Origin: Heterohyrax brucei
Taxonomy: Eukaryota; Chordata; Mammalia; Hyracoidea; Procaviidae
Reading direction: 5' to 3'
Assembly: GCA_028571685.1 (NCBI GenBank)
Contig: CM053141.1
Span: 74,447,833 to 74,511,832, forward strand
Length of the DNA stretch: 64,000 nucleotides
How positions within the stretch are numbered: the first letter of the stretch is position 1; the number at the start of each line of letters is the position of its first letter. Below, in pieces: positions 46,125 to 57,594 of the stretch. The translations under genes and the position numbers were made by a program. Under the pieces are notes generated by a model that worked only from the letters and a program-made list of their open reading frames with translations, did not search any database and was not told the DNA's origin.

Positions 46125-47474
46125 AGGCCTCAAGTCATAATTCTTTATCCATACATAAACCCAAACTGGTCATTCAGTAACACTTGAAATGTTTTGCAAA
46201 GAATTTAAAAACAATTTCATTTAGTAGTCAGTATTTCCAAGTATTTCATTCTGCAAGTGACATTTTAATAGCCAAACAATCACAGTGCTGCAGTAAATTC
46301 TAGAAGCATATGGAGTTATTTTCTTTTGGGTCTGGGTCATGATTTGAGTGATTTGTCATTGATTAAGGTCTACTATTATCTGTGTGACACCTCTGGCAAT
46401 GATAACCTCGCTTTGTTCCCATCTTGTATTTATCTTTCGTAACCAGCTGCCATTCACACTATGACCCTGTGATAGCAGCTAGTCTGCTCTGACCTTTGTA
46501 ACTCAAAGTGGCTAATGAGCTGGCCATCCACACCAATCCTAATTAGCCATCTTTATCAGCTGTAACAGAGAATTAGTCCTTCATGAGGTTTCCATCATAA
46601 AAAAAAAAATTGAGATAAAATTAACCTAAGCTAGAAGATAAAAACCAAGAGAAAAATACCTTTGTAAAACTGTGGAGTCTCTCAGCCATACTCAAGTTCC
46701 AACTAAGCACTAAGTGTGAGGCTGAATACTTCCTCTGAGGATGATGAGGTTGGCTTAATGCATCTTCAGGGTAATCCAGTTCAACATACTTCCGTTTAAC
46801 GCATATTCAGTGGGACCCATTCAAAAAATGCTAGAAAGCAAAGAATCATGAGACCACCTAAAATGAAACACGACTAGAAAATAGGATGCTTTACACATTT
46901 CAATATAAAATATTTGGGTCACCTACAAAGCTAATCTCCCTGAATCTTCCATACCACAGTATATGGGAATATGCTTTGAACCATGGCAACATTTTGTCTT
47001 TGTACTCAGCAACAAAAACCCCATAGAAGAGTATTTATTCAACTTCCCTGTTCATCAATATTACCTGGAAAATAAAAATATAAAAATAAAGTTTACCTGG
47101 AGAGGTAATCTTGGACCCTGGCTTGAGATTTTTATTTAGCTGGTCTGGAATGGAACTTATGAATCTGAATTTTAAACAAAGGTGAACCAAATCTATTTTA
47201 ATTCTGCTTAATATAATTCCAATGAATTGAGATCAGAATCAAGAATTGTAGTAAAGCCCAAAACTTCACCACAATTTAATACCCTCACCAGTGAGGCACA
47301 GAGAAGCAAATGGAGCATGTGAGGCATCAGAACGACATGTGAATACAGCCCAGGAGCCATATGGCTGTTGGAGCTTTCAGCACATTTTTCAACTAGCCCA
47401 TTTATATCCAAACTGCTTTCAACATGAAAATTATCCCCCCAGATTAAGACAGCAAATTTATTCTTTAAGAACCT
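46125..47474. other. Repeat-poor stretch, candidate conserved non-coding element at 46340-46620
   Basis: No repeat family recognised. 46480-46600 is dense in TAATTAG/TAAT cores (cctaattagcc, gaattagtcc) and GATA-type sites (tttatcagct). Function is unproven. Confidence 0.35.
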
Positions 47475-47775
47475 CCATTTGTCTAGGACTGTTCTAGTTA
47501 TTACAGGGAAGTCAAAAATAAAGTAAGACATGGTCGCTGTCCTTGGGGAAATATGAGAGATTGTGTCATTCCCATGAAATCAGAAAAGAACAATGAACTT
47601 CTGAACTGGGCCCTAACCTTGAGAAGAATGTGATCCGTGCAGGCTATAGAGCCTGAAGAAGTCTTTATGGAAAGAGATGTGAGTTACACTGGAACCTGAC
47701 CTGGGAAAAATCTTGGATTTAATTAGCGGATAAAAAGAAACAGTAGGACGAATGATGTGGTTTCTAAAGTCGGCA
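47475..47775 (-). mobile_element. L2 LINE fragment
   Basis: 'tctaggactgttctagtta', 'gacatggtcgctgtccttgg' and 'gaacctgacctggg' follow antisense L2. Confidence 0.5.
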
Positions 47776-47902
47776 TTCATGTCAGAATTCTAAGCCAAAT
47801 GCATCAGAGTCTACCAGCTCATTGGCTTTACAAATGGAACTCAGTTCTCAGGCTCGTGAGAGATTCATCAGAGGTAGGAACTGTAGGAAAATTCTGACTT
47901 TC

Positions 47903-48052
47903 AAAGTAACTTCAGTATGCAAAGCTGGACAATGAATAAGGAAGACTGAAGAAGAATTCTTGCCTTTGAATTGTAATGTTGGTGAAGAATGTTGAATGTG
48001 CCATAGACTGCCAGAAAATGAACAAGTCTGTCTTGGAAGATACACAGCCAAA
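47903..48052 (+). mobile_element. RTE-E: short internal RTE fragment
   Basis: 'agctggacaatgaataagga' through 'tctgtcttggaagatacaca' matches about 14930-15050 of RTE-B. It lacks the RTE 3' end and joins directly to L1-f. Confidence 0.8.
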
Positions 48053-48120
48053 ATTTCATCCTTGATTTCTTCTATAATCTATGGCTTTTTGAGCAAGATG
48101 TTGTTCAGTTGCCATGAGTT

Positions 48121-48860
48121 TCACTTTCTATCTTTGTTTTTTCTGCTATTGATTTCAACTTTTATGGCTTTATGGTCTGAGAAGATACTTTGCAATAATT
48201 CAATGGTATGGATTTTGTTGAGATTTGTTTTATGTCCTAACACATGGTCTATTCTGGAAAATGTTCCATGTGTACCGGAGAAGAAAGTGTAGTTATTCGC
48301 TGATGGATAGAAACTTCTGTATATGTCGATGAGGTCTAGTTGGTTAATTGTGGCAATAAGATCTTTTGTGTCTTTATTAAGTTTTTTTCTAGATGATCTT
48401 TCCAATACTGAGAGTGGAGTGTTGAAGTCTGCCCTATTATTGTGGAGTAATCTATCTCGTTTTTGAATGTAGTCAGTGTTTCTTTGATGTATTTAGGTGC
48501 TCTGGTATTGGGTGCATAAATATTTAATATTGTTAAGTCCAGTTTGTGTATTGAACATTTCAGCAACAAATAGTGTCCCTCTTTGTCTATGATGGTGGAT
48601 TTTATATTAAAATTTATTTTATCTGAGATTAGTGTTGCCACACTTGCTCTTCTTTGTATATTGTTAGCTGGATATATATTCTTCCATCCTTTAATTTTCA
48701 GTTTGTTCATATCTTTAAGCCTAAGGTGAATTTTTTGTAAGCAACATATAGATGGGTCATGTCTTTTGATCCAAGATGTCATTTGCTGTCTCTTTACTGG
48801 AGCATTCAGTCCATTCACATTCAATGTAATTATTGATAGGTATGTGTTTAGTGCTGTAAT
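48121..48860 (-). pseudogene. L1-f ORF2 endonuclease remnant
   Basis: 48336-48824 encodes NVNGLNAPVKRQQMTSW, CCLQKIHL (catalytic Glu of LQETH replaced by Lys) and LNIYAPN. 48121-48405 continues in another frame with the IDHVLGH and SDHKAI motifs. The ATG at the equivalent position (about 48858) is mutated. Everything after the endonuclease is missing. Confidence 0.85.
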
Positions 48861-49289
48861 TGTAGTGTGTTTATTTTTGTGTTAATGTTTTCTCTGTTGT
48901 TGTTGCTATTCTGTTATGGGACATTCTTTACGAGTTGATTTTTCATCTTTTTCAGTGTGGGTTTTGTGGTTGTTGAGACTCCTGTGTTACATTTCTTGAT
49001 ATGTTGTATCTTTACTGTGCTTTGTGGCCACCCCTTTAAGCCTCTTTAACAGTCTATGTTTAAACCCAATTTTGACTACAAATCTTATTAACTTCATCTC
49101 TGGAAGGACTATAATGACTGTAGTACATCCCTCTTTTTAATGTGATGGCATCGTAGTTTTCATGATATAATCACTGGATCACTTCTTTTAATATTATAGC
49201 TTTGATTGAGTTTGGAGCCTTCGCTAACCGAGTAGGTGTCTGGATGATGTGTCCTGTATTTCCTCCTAAAATATAGAGTTAATGGTTTT

Positions 49290-50095
49290 GTTCTTCTAAG
49301 CCAAGAGCTTCTTTCAGTATTTCTTGTAGCTTTGCTTTGGTTTTTACAAAGTCTCTGAGTTTCTGTTTATCTGCAAATGTCTTAATTTCATTTTAATATT
49401 TGAAAGATGGCTTTGCCAGATATATATTTCTTGGTTGGAAATTTTTCTCCTTCAAGGCTTTGAATGTGTCATCCCGTTGCCTCTGTGCCAGTGTTGTTTC
49501 TGCTGAGAAGTCAGATGAAAGTCTACAGGGCTTCCCTCTGAATGTTAGCTTTGCTTTGAGTCTTGCTGCCTTTAAGAGTTGCTGCTTATGTTTCATTTTG
49601 TTAAGCTTGATTATAATATGTCTTGGAGTCTTTGTTTTGAGATCTATATTGGGTAGTGTTTGACATGCATCTTGGATATCTATATTTTCTTCTTTCATAA
49701 TTTCTGGGAAGTTTTCTGTCAGCAGCTCAACAACAATACTCTCTGTGTTCTCAGGTGTCTCGCCCTGTTCAGGAACTCCAATTTATCATAGGTTGTTCCT
49801 CTTAATAGAGTCCCACATGCTTCTTAATGCTTCTTCATTTTTGTTGTTTCTTTTTTCTGATTTCTCGTCATATATGCTGGAGTCAGTGGCTCTGTCTTCC
49901 AAGTCAGAAAGTCTCTTTTCCATTTGTTCCATTCTGCTTTCTGGGCTTTGAATTAAAGTTTCTATCTCTTTGATTTTGTTATTGATCTGTTGGATTTCAG
50001 AATACTGGTGTTCCATCAGTTTGAACAGCTTGCTAATTTTTTGTTTTGCTCTGCTACATTTTGTATAAGGTCTAGGAGGACTCTCTATATAATCT
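49290..50095 (-). pseudogene. L1-f ORF1 remnant
   Basis: 49786-50016 encodes the coiled coil (EIQQINNKIKEIETLIQS, MEQMEKRLSDLEDRA). 49393-49698 encodes the RRM and C-terminal domain (PRHIIIKLNKMKHKQQ, FRGKPCRLSSDFS). A stop near 49785 and frame changes separate them. About 430 bp separates its end from the ORF2 start. Confidence 0.85.
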
Positions 50096-50488
50096 TTTGT
50101 ACTTGCTCTCCAATAGTTTCAGAAAGGCTTCTTTGTCTGGGAAGTTCTTTGGTTCTCTCTTTTGGGGGCCTTCTGAAGCCATAGGTGAGTTCTTCTTTAC
50201 TTTTTTATCCGAAGTTTGTTGCTTTTTGGGTATCTGGAGGTTGTTTTGTTTCTCTGGTGTTACCTCAATGGGATGTAGAACTCAGTGTGAAAAGGAAGGT
50301 GATCATTGGACACTTCTGTGTACTCCAGTGACTGGGCTCAGTGGAATCTCTGGAGGCAGCAGGTTCCACCTCCTGATTGGCAAAGACACGGCCCTACCTA
50401 TAGAGTCACTTGGGAGCCATTGGCTGACATTATAATGTGAGTCAATAAAGTCTGGAAGAGATGCCTTCAGGACACACCACAGTTGTTT

Positions 50489-50671
50489 CTCTAGGCAGTC
50501 TTATATTGAAAGGTAAAAGGTGTCTGACAGTTTCCAAAGTCAGTCAGGCTTTCAGGTGTGTGAGTCCCTCTTCCCAGCTGGCAAAGTAAGCAGCTCTATA
50601 TCCAACCCCAGATCCTATAAAGTCGTTTGAAATATGGGATGGCTGCTGCCCTGCTGTCATCTGCTGCTGGG
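50489..50671 (+). repeat. Inverted repeat, left arm (183 bp)
   Basis: It begins ctctaggcagtcttat and ends gtcatctgctgctggg. It aligns by eye to the reverse complement of 50958-51140 at about 85% identity over its full length, with equal arm lengths. The spacer is 286 bp. Confidence 0.9.
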
Positions 50672-50957
50672 CCCACCCATGGGCCACACTGTGCAAAATA
50701 CTGCTTTTCTAATAGAAAAGCACTCTCCTCCAGTCAGGCACTGTCTCCCAGCCCAGGAATTAGGTCCAGCTAACGCCTCACTGTGGTTATCTTTGCCTCT
50801 CAGCCAAACAAGGTGGTGTCCTGTACAAACTCCCCCACCTGCCTCAGAACAGGCTACTCAATGGTGCAGGCTTGTAGAGAGAGGCCACAGGTGCCGAGGT
50901 GTACAGAGTCCAAAGCCAACTCACAAAATGTGGTGATTCCACCCATCGATCTAAGAT

Positions 50958-51140
50958 CCCAGCAGCAGATGACAGCAGGGCAGTAGCCTTCCCATATTTT
51001 GAATTAGTTTACAGCATTGACGGTTGGATATAGAGGTGCTTACGTTGCCAGATGGGAAGAGGGACTTGTACACCTGAAAGCCTTACTGACTTTGAGAGCT
51101 GTCAGATACCTTTTGCCTTTCACTATAAGACTGCCTAGAG
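50958..51140 (-). repeat. Inverted repeat, right arm (183 bp)
   Basis: It begins cccagcagcagatgacagcag and ends gactgcctagag. It is the reverse-complement partner of 50489-50671; differences cluster around 51000-51025. Confidence 0.9.
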
Positions 51141-51440
51141 CGCATCTGAGCTTAGGTGCCAGTCAAGCCCCAGCTCTACCCACTGGCTAAGACACAGAAA
51201 AAGTTTAAAATGGTGAATTATCTTTGGTCCATGAGAGCTAGCACTCAACAAGGGCGGGGGTCCATGAAAGAGAAATTTCCTGTTCAGAGTGTGTATTCCA
51301 GATTGACAGCCCAACACTGTGACCTAGAGCTCACTAGGTATCCAGAAGCCTCGATTTAATTATCACTTCAGGTCTTGGTTTCCAGAGGGATCTAGGGAGA
51401 TGTGTGTTTAGTCCACCATTTTGACTCTACCCCACGGATT

Positions 51441-52189
51441 GAGGCCTCTTAGAAATGTACCTCCACCGTTTATCGTTTATTCTCTCTTATACTCCCCCAC
51501 CAGCCCAAGCTCAAAAGTACTTTTCTGAGGAATTGTTTGAAGAACCATGCTAACGAGGACTGGAATTTCCAGTATTATAAAGTATGCAGTTTCCTATTGC
51601 TGACAGCACATATCTGCTGTGACTCTATTTGGAAAGATGACCTCTAGGAAGAAAGCCTCCAAGAACTTTAGAGTTTCATCTTCCATTTTATCACTTCACT
51701 CTCCCTTGAGGTAAAATACTGTAGACATTCAGAGGAAAATATCATATGACTGGTACGTTCCACTATTCAGTTTCATTCACTATTAGTTAAAATACATATG
51801 ATGGCACAGAACACGAAGATAGAGACTATATAGAAATTCACAGTGATGGCCAAAAGGAACACTGATGTGAAACAAATGTAGAGTATCGCAGAAGGATCAT
51901 ACAAGATTGTTGTCTGAGCAAAGCAGGGAGACAGTACTTTCTCCATTCTCTTCTCCTTTAGGCAGAGACCTAGGATTTGTGCTCATGAGAAAGCCATGTA
52001 GTTGCCGTACTGGCAAGTGTGTATCTGCTACGTGGCCAGAGTACTCTCTCCCATTACTTTCCCAGCCCATTACCTCTTTTTTTCTGAACTCATGAGAGAG
52101 CAGTCCCAGGAGACAAGGAGAAGAAATTAGCAGTTGCTGTCAGTCAAAATGATGGGAAGAAAATAGACATTGTCTCTTTTGGTAAGTGT
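51441..52189. other. Unassigned sequence
   Basis: No gene or repeat family recognised. Confidence 0.45.
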
Positions 52190-52388
52190 AGGAGCCCTGA
52201 TGGTGTAATAGTTAAGTGCTAAGCTGCAAACTGAAAGGTCAGCAGTGCAAATCTTCCCAGTGGCTCCATGAAAGAAAGATGAACAATCTGCTTCTGTGAA
52301 GACCACAGCCTAGGAAATCCTATGGGGCCATCCAACTCTGTCACATGGGAGTTACTGTGAGTAGAGACTGCACCTAATAACAAGAGTC
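52190..52388 (+). mobile_element. AfroSINE (long-body form)
   Basis: 'ggagccctgatggtgtaata', 'aacaatctgcttctgtgaag', 'aaatcctatggggcca', and a tail ending 'gcacctaataacaag', which is very RTE-like. Confidence 0.85.
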
Positions 52389-52539
52389 CCTTATTTAAAT
52401 TGGTTTGTGTTCCCCTGGAAGCAGACACTGAGGCAACAGACCAAGTAAATTGTCTATATTGAAGGTGAGTACAGTAAAAGGTAGTAGAGGAGTAAGCAAG
52501 ACAGGGAAAATCAAAACAAAAAAAAAAAAGAAGAAACAA

Positions 52540-52690
52540 AAAACCACTGCTTTCCAGTTGATTGTGGCTCATAGTGACCCTACAGAGCAGAGCAGGACTG
52601 CCTTGTAGCATTTCCAAGAAGTGGCTGGTAGATTTGAATGCTAGCCTTTTGGTTAGCAGCTGAACTCTACTGCGCCACCAGGACTCCTCA
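52540..52690 (-). mobile_element. AfroSINE (short form)
   Basis: 'ggctcatagtgaccctacag', 'gaatgctagccttttggtta' and 'tgcgccaccaggactcc'. An A-rich run precedes it at 52517-52529. Confidence 0.85.
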
Positions 52691-52878
52691 TTATAGGAAA
52701 GAGCAGGTGAAAAATGTTAAAATTATCCCCATTCCACCACTACCAACAAAATCAGAATCAATACTGCATCACCAGTGGATTAGTGCCACCCACAAAGATT
52801 TAGAGAGTACTAGATCTCATCATGGGTTCATTTAATTCACTTCTTTCCCGCAGAGAAAACTAGGTGTATCATGCCATT

Positions 52879-53048
52879 GGAAATCTTGGTGACATAGTAG
52901 CTGAGTGCTATGGTTGTTCAACCAAAAGGTCAGAAGTTCAAATCCCCTAAGTGCTCCTTGGAAACTCCATGGGACAGTTCTACTCTGTCCTATAGAGTCC
53001 CTGTGAGTTGGAATCAACTTTATGGCAGTGGGCTTGGTTTGCTGAGTT
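52879..53048 (+). mobile_element. AfroSINE (short form)
   Basis: 'gtgacatagtagctgagtgc', 'ccaaaaggtcagaagttcaa', 'ggacagttctactctgtcct' and 'gtgagttggaatcaacttta': a complete copy. Confidence 0.9.
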
Positions 53049-53224
53049 TTATCATGTCACTAAACAGATGCTTTTCCAGATGTGGTATTTTCACTATGAC
53101 AGACTGATACAGTCTCAGCAGGTAGTATGAGGTAGTTGGTATTCTAGATCTGAGAATTGATTCAGGTATGAAAACCAGGTAAAGGATTGTAACTTTCCAT
53201 TGGTGTAGCTGATATTAGCTTTCT

Positions 53225-53375
53225 GTTCAGCCACTTTTAATTTTTTTTAAAAAAAATTTTATTCTGGTAAAATGTATGTAGAAAAATTGCTATTTCAATC
53301 ATCTTTAAGTGTGCAATTCAGTGACATTAATTACATTCATCACGTGCAATCATCAACATTAGTTTTTGCATTTTT
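53225..53375 (-). mobile_element. Old L1M 3' end, left of RTE-F
   Basis: 'ttctggtaaaatgtatgtag' and 'aagtgtgcaattcagtgaca' are the antisense of an old L1 3' UTR. The same L1 continues at 54026. Confidence 0.65.
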
Positions 53376-54025
53376 TTAAAAAAGTTGTTCATAGGTGCCA
53401 TCTAGTCAGTTCTCACTCACAGTGACTGTATACACAACAAAATGAAACACTGCCCAGTCCCTTGCCATGACAATAAGCATTTTTATGCTTAAGCTCATTG
53501 CTATAGCCACTGTGTCAGTCCATCTTGTTGAAGGCCTTTCTCTTTTCCACTGATCCTCTACTTTGCCTAGCATGATGTCTTTATTCAGGGATTGATCCCT
53601 CCTGACAACATGTCCAAAGCATGTAAGATGTTATCTTTCCATCCTTGCTTCTAAGAAACATTCTGGTGGTTCTTCTTCTAGGACAGATTTGTTGTTCTTT
53701 TGGCTGCCCATAGTATATTAAATATCCTTCTCAAAACGCCATGGTATATTAAATTTTCTTCTCTAAAACCACAATTCAAAGACGTCAGTTCTTCTGTCTT
53801 CTTTATTCATTGTACAGCTTTCACATGCATATCATGCAATCGGAAATACCATAGCTTGAGTCAGGTGCAACTTAGTCTTCAAGGTGACATCTTTCCCTTT
53901 CAATACTTTAAAGAGATCCCTTGCAGCAGATTTTCCCAATGCAGTGTGTCTTTTGATTTCTTGACTTCTGCTTCCTTTCTCATTGATTGTGGATCCAAGT
54001 AACATGAGATCCTTGACAATCTCAT
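53376..54025 (-). mobile_element. RTE-F: 3' end of an RTE, about 650 bp
   Basis: Antisense RTE from its 3' terminus ('ggtgccatctagtcagttct') back to 'gatgagatccttgacaatc'-like sequence near 54020, equivalent to about 14730-15330 of RTE-B. It is 5'-truncated and inserted in an old L1. Confidence 0.88.
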
Positions 54026-54305
54026 ATAAGTGGGACCATACAATATTTGTCCTTTTGTGTCTGACTTACTTACCTAGCATAATGTTTTCAAGGATCATCC
54101 ATGTTATAGCATGTATAGAACTTCATTTCTCTTTATGGAAGAATAATATTCCATTGTAGGTATATACCATAATTTGTCTATTCATTCATCTGTTGATGGA
54201 CATTTGGGTTGTTTCAACCTTTTGGCTATTGCAAATAATGTGGCAATGAACACTGGTGTACAGTGCTTATCTATTTTTAGTCTCTTGAGATTTTATATAT
54301 ATGAT
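54026..54305 (-). mobile_element. Old L1M, right of RTE-F
   Basis: 'gtgggaccatacaatatttg', 'ataatattccattgtaggta' and 'ggttgtttcaaccttttggc' are the antisense end of an L1 ORF2. Confidence 0.7.
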
Positions 54306-54433
54306 GACAACGACTAATGCCACTGAGTGACTCCGTGGGATAGAGCAGAACTCTGAAGAGTAGCTAGAGGGTTTGAATTGCTGACCTTTTGGTAAGTAGC
54401 CAAACACTTAACCACCATGCCACCATGACTCCA
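54306..54433 (-). mobile_element. AfroSINE (short form, degraded)
   Basis: 'gagtgactccgtgggataga' and 'acacttaaccaccatgccac'. Confidence 0.75.
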
Positions 54434-54449
54434 TAAATATGTAGATATG

Positions 54450-54516
54450 TACATATATATACATACATACATACACACACACATATATATATATATATAA
54501 TATATATATATATAAT
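54450..54516 (+). repeat. (TA)n / (CATA)n / (CA)n microsatellite
   Basis: Alternating atat, catacata, cacaca and atatat runs next to the AfroSINE head. Confidence 0.9.
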
Positions 54517-54837
54517 GATACACTTACTGACTGGCTGTCTTTCTTGACCCTAGGAACATCATGGCAGCCTTAGCTGCCATTCCAACCTTGTTTCCAATTA
54601 TGATAGTTTTGCTTCACCTTTGCTTCTGATGGTTAAGTGCTGCCTCTGCTCTTCTGGAAACTTATCATCCCGATTGACACCAGGGTGCCCAACAGTGGCT
54701 GTCCTTTGTAGGCAAGCTTTGGCAGTATGAGAAGCTAGAGACACTGCTGATACCAGATGCGCCGCTTCTACCTGTATTCTATCCCAGTCTACCATGGAGA
54801 GTCTGTTATTTGTTATACTGTAGCACACTATCCCATT

Positions 54838-55048
54838 CATTAGAACGTTGAATTCAAATCTTGGTTCTGCCAGTTACTTGCAGCATGACCTTGGGCAAGT
54901 TGCTCAGAATAGTCTATGACTCAGCTTCTCCCCTTGTAAATGAGGATAGCAATAGTACCTAACTCATAGAGCTGTTGGATGGCTTCAAAGAGTTAACACC
55001 TAAATCATATCTTTAGCCTTCACAGAATATTAGCTATTATCATTGCTG
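54838..55048 (+). mobile_element. MIR SINE
   Basis: 'ttcaaatcttggttctgcca', 'gcatgaccttgggcaagttg', 'ctcagcttctccccttgta' and 'atagcaatagtacctaactc' follow the MIR consensus closely, including its core. Confidence 0.9.
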
Positions 55049-55555
55049 TTAAAAACCTAGTCAGGAATGCAAACTTGCACCATTATTGTTCAAGATCATC
55101 CAGAAATAATAAAAAGCAATTAGACATGAAAAGTAAGTGAGGTATAAATACTTAGAAGAGACAAAATCATCATTTTTAATTGATTGTGTAATTGGTCACC
55201 AGGAAAAAATCCAAGAATACCAATGAAAAACTCTAGAGAATTAGTAAAATGGCCCATTAAATATATCAACAGTTTATTCAACACTCAAAATAATCATCTA
55301 AAACATAAAGATAATTGGATAACAAACTTAGAAGAGTCGCAGTACTTACATTAACAAAACCACATAGCTTTAAAAGCAGCTAACCAAAGGGGGACTGTGT
55401 TTCTGGATGGGAAGTCATAGTACTGTAGAGATATCAATTCTCCAAAAATCTTTTTATAAACTCAACACAATGCCAACCAAACTCCCAACATACTTTTTTC
55501 ATTTTAAAATTGATTTGCCAGTTTAATATGGAAGAATAAATGATGACAGTAGTAA

Positions 55556-56090
55556 TAAAAAGCTGGAGATAGACATACCATTTGATCCTCTAGTTCCACT
55601 GCTCGGAATTTATCCTTCAGAGGCAAAGGTTGTCACATGAACAGACACATGTACATGAATGTTTGTTGCATCACAGTCCATAACAGTAAAAAGTTGGAAT
55701 CCACCCTGATGCCCATCAACAGATGAATGGATAAGCAAACTATGGTACATATACTCAATGGAACATTATGCTGTGATAAAAAAACGACAATTGTAGAAAA
55801 CATCTCATAACGTGGTCTCATTTGGAAGAGATCATACTGAGTGAAATCAATCAGTGTCAAAAGGATAAATTTTGTATGAGACCCCTGTTATAAGTAATTA
55901 ATAAGAGACTTACCCATAGAAGAAGATGACTGTGTAGGCTACATGGATGGGTGGGGGCTGAGGGTTTATCACAGATGAGATAATTGAAAGATGTTACAAA
56001 TTTTATTCTTTTATAGTAATTAATAAAAAATAAAAAAAGTTTTAAAAAAAGAAATTTTCAAATGAAAAAAAAGAATACATATTAAATAGG
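55556..56090 (+). mobile_element. L1-g: short L1 3' end
   Basis: 'agctggagatagacatacca' and 'caaactatggtacatatact' are the ORF2 end of an afrotherian-type L1. A 3' UTR fragment and an A-rich tail (about 56020-56080) follow. It is heavily 5'-truncated. Confidence 0.7.
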
Positions 56091-56650
56091 GAGAGAAAGT
56101 GACAATAGAAACAAAAATAATAATAAATGTCTTGTTAAAAAAACAAATACTAAAGTAATAACAATGGGTTATCAGTCACCACTGGTGGTCAAACACATTT
56201 GTAGAGTCAACATATTTTTCCTGGTTGATAAATGGACAGAGAAGAGAAAATGATACAAGCTTTAAAGATCTATAAATAGATTTTCCATCTATTTTCTTTA
56301 AAACTAATAGTAACAAAAGTTCCATTTACAAATTAAAGAGGAAAAGGTAGATTATCTCATAAATGGCTTTTTTAGCAAATGGTTAACTATCTAGGAAACA
56401 ATGGTTAGTTTCCCTACCTTATGACTGAAATGTAAATTCCTTTTTTGAAAAAGTAAATTATTTTTTTTATTACTGTTCCTTAGGTGAATGTCACAGAACA
56501 AACTAGCTTGCCGCTAAACAATTAGTACATATATTGTTTTGTGACATTGGTTACCAAACCCACAGAGTGTCAACATTCTCCCTTTTCCACTTTGGATCCT
56601 CTCTTACCAGCTCTCCTGTCCCCTTCTGCCCGCTAGTCCCTGCCTGTGGT

Positions 56651-56662
56651 CTGGTATGAATC

Positions 56663-56693
<31 letters not shown>

Positions 56694-56747
56694 CAGAAAA
56701 GAATGAATGTTGGAGAGGCTATGCAGGAGACTAGAACTGTTATGCAT
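56651..56747 (-). repeat. Inverted copy of an L1-h ORF2 segment within its own 3' UTR
   Basis: This is the reverse complement of 57840-57914 apart from the A run, 29 nt here (56663-56691) against 9 T in the source, and two extra C. All other bases appear identical. Confidence 0.92.
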
Positions 56748-57594
56748 TGCTACGTGGTCTTGTTTAATTTTATAGGCCTATCTAATCTTTGAGCTAATAA
56801 AGTGTTCCTGGGCCGTACTCACGGGTTTTTCCCAGTCTCAGTCAGACCAGAAAATCTGGTCTTTTTCGTGAGTTAGAATTTTGTTTTACATTTTTCTCCA
56901 GCTCTGTCCAGGACCCTCTTTCGTGATCCCCATCAGGGCAGTCAGCTGTGGTAGCCAGGCACCATCTAATTGTGCTGGACTCAGTATACTGGAGGCAATG
57001 GTAGTTGTGGTCTTGTAGTCATTGGGACTAATTTTTCCCTTGTGTCTTAGGTTTTCTTCGTTCTCTCTTGCTACCAAAGGTGTGAAACCAGTGGAGTAGA
57101 TTAGATGGCTGCTCACTAGCTTTTAAGGCCCCAGATGCCATTCACCAAAGTAGAATGTAGAATATGTTCTTTATAAAGTATGTTACGGCAATTGAACCAA
57201 ATGTTCCCAGAAACCTTGGTCCCCACAGCCCAGAGCCCAGTAATTCAGTCCCTCAGGAAGTTAAGATGTGTCTATGGAGCTTCCATGACCTTGCCTTGGA
57301 GAAGTTATACTGGCTTCTCCGGTACTGTGTACTGTCTTACCCTTTACCAAAGTTACCACTTACCTTTGTCTTTTAAAATTTTTTCCATCCCTACCTCCTC
57401 TCTTGCTTGAAAGTATGAATGATTATTTCTTTTTGTGTATAAACCTATTCATGAGTTTTTATAGTAGTGGTCTCATACAATGTTTGTACTTTTGTGACTG
57501 ACTTATTTCACTCAGCATAATGCCCTCCAGATTCATCCTTGTTGTGAAATACTTTGCAGACTCATCATTCTTCATCACTGTGTAATACTCCATT

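Larger units (their letters stand above)
48053..51440 (-). mobile_element. L1-f: L1 with 5' UTR, ORF1 and start of ORF2 but no 3' part
   Basis: In sense it runs from a 5' UTR (51440 down to about 50100) through ORF1 to the ORF2 endonuclease, then stops at 48053 against RTE-E. Loss of the 3' end is unusual, because reverse transcription starts there. A post-insertion deletion is the simplest explanation. Confidence 0.85.
50100..51440 (-). promoter_or_regulatory. L1-f 5' UTR region
   Basis: Non-coding sequence upstream of ORF1 in L1 sense. The distal end may be near 51434 ('accattttgactctacccc'). It shows no obvious similarity to the L1-b 5' UTR and contains the inverted repeat at 50489-51140. 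It is assigned as former promoter region by position only. Confidence 0.55.

Noticed and set aside
46102-51430. Shared 'gaggcctc' near 46126 and 51428 as a target duplication linking L1-e and L1-f
   Set aside because: It is an 8 bp palindrome only, with unrelated flanks and positions inconsistent with one insertion.
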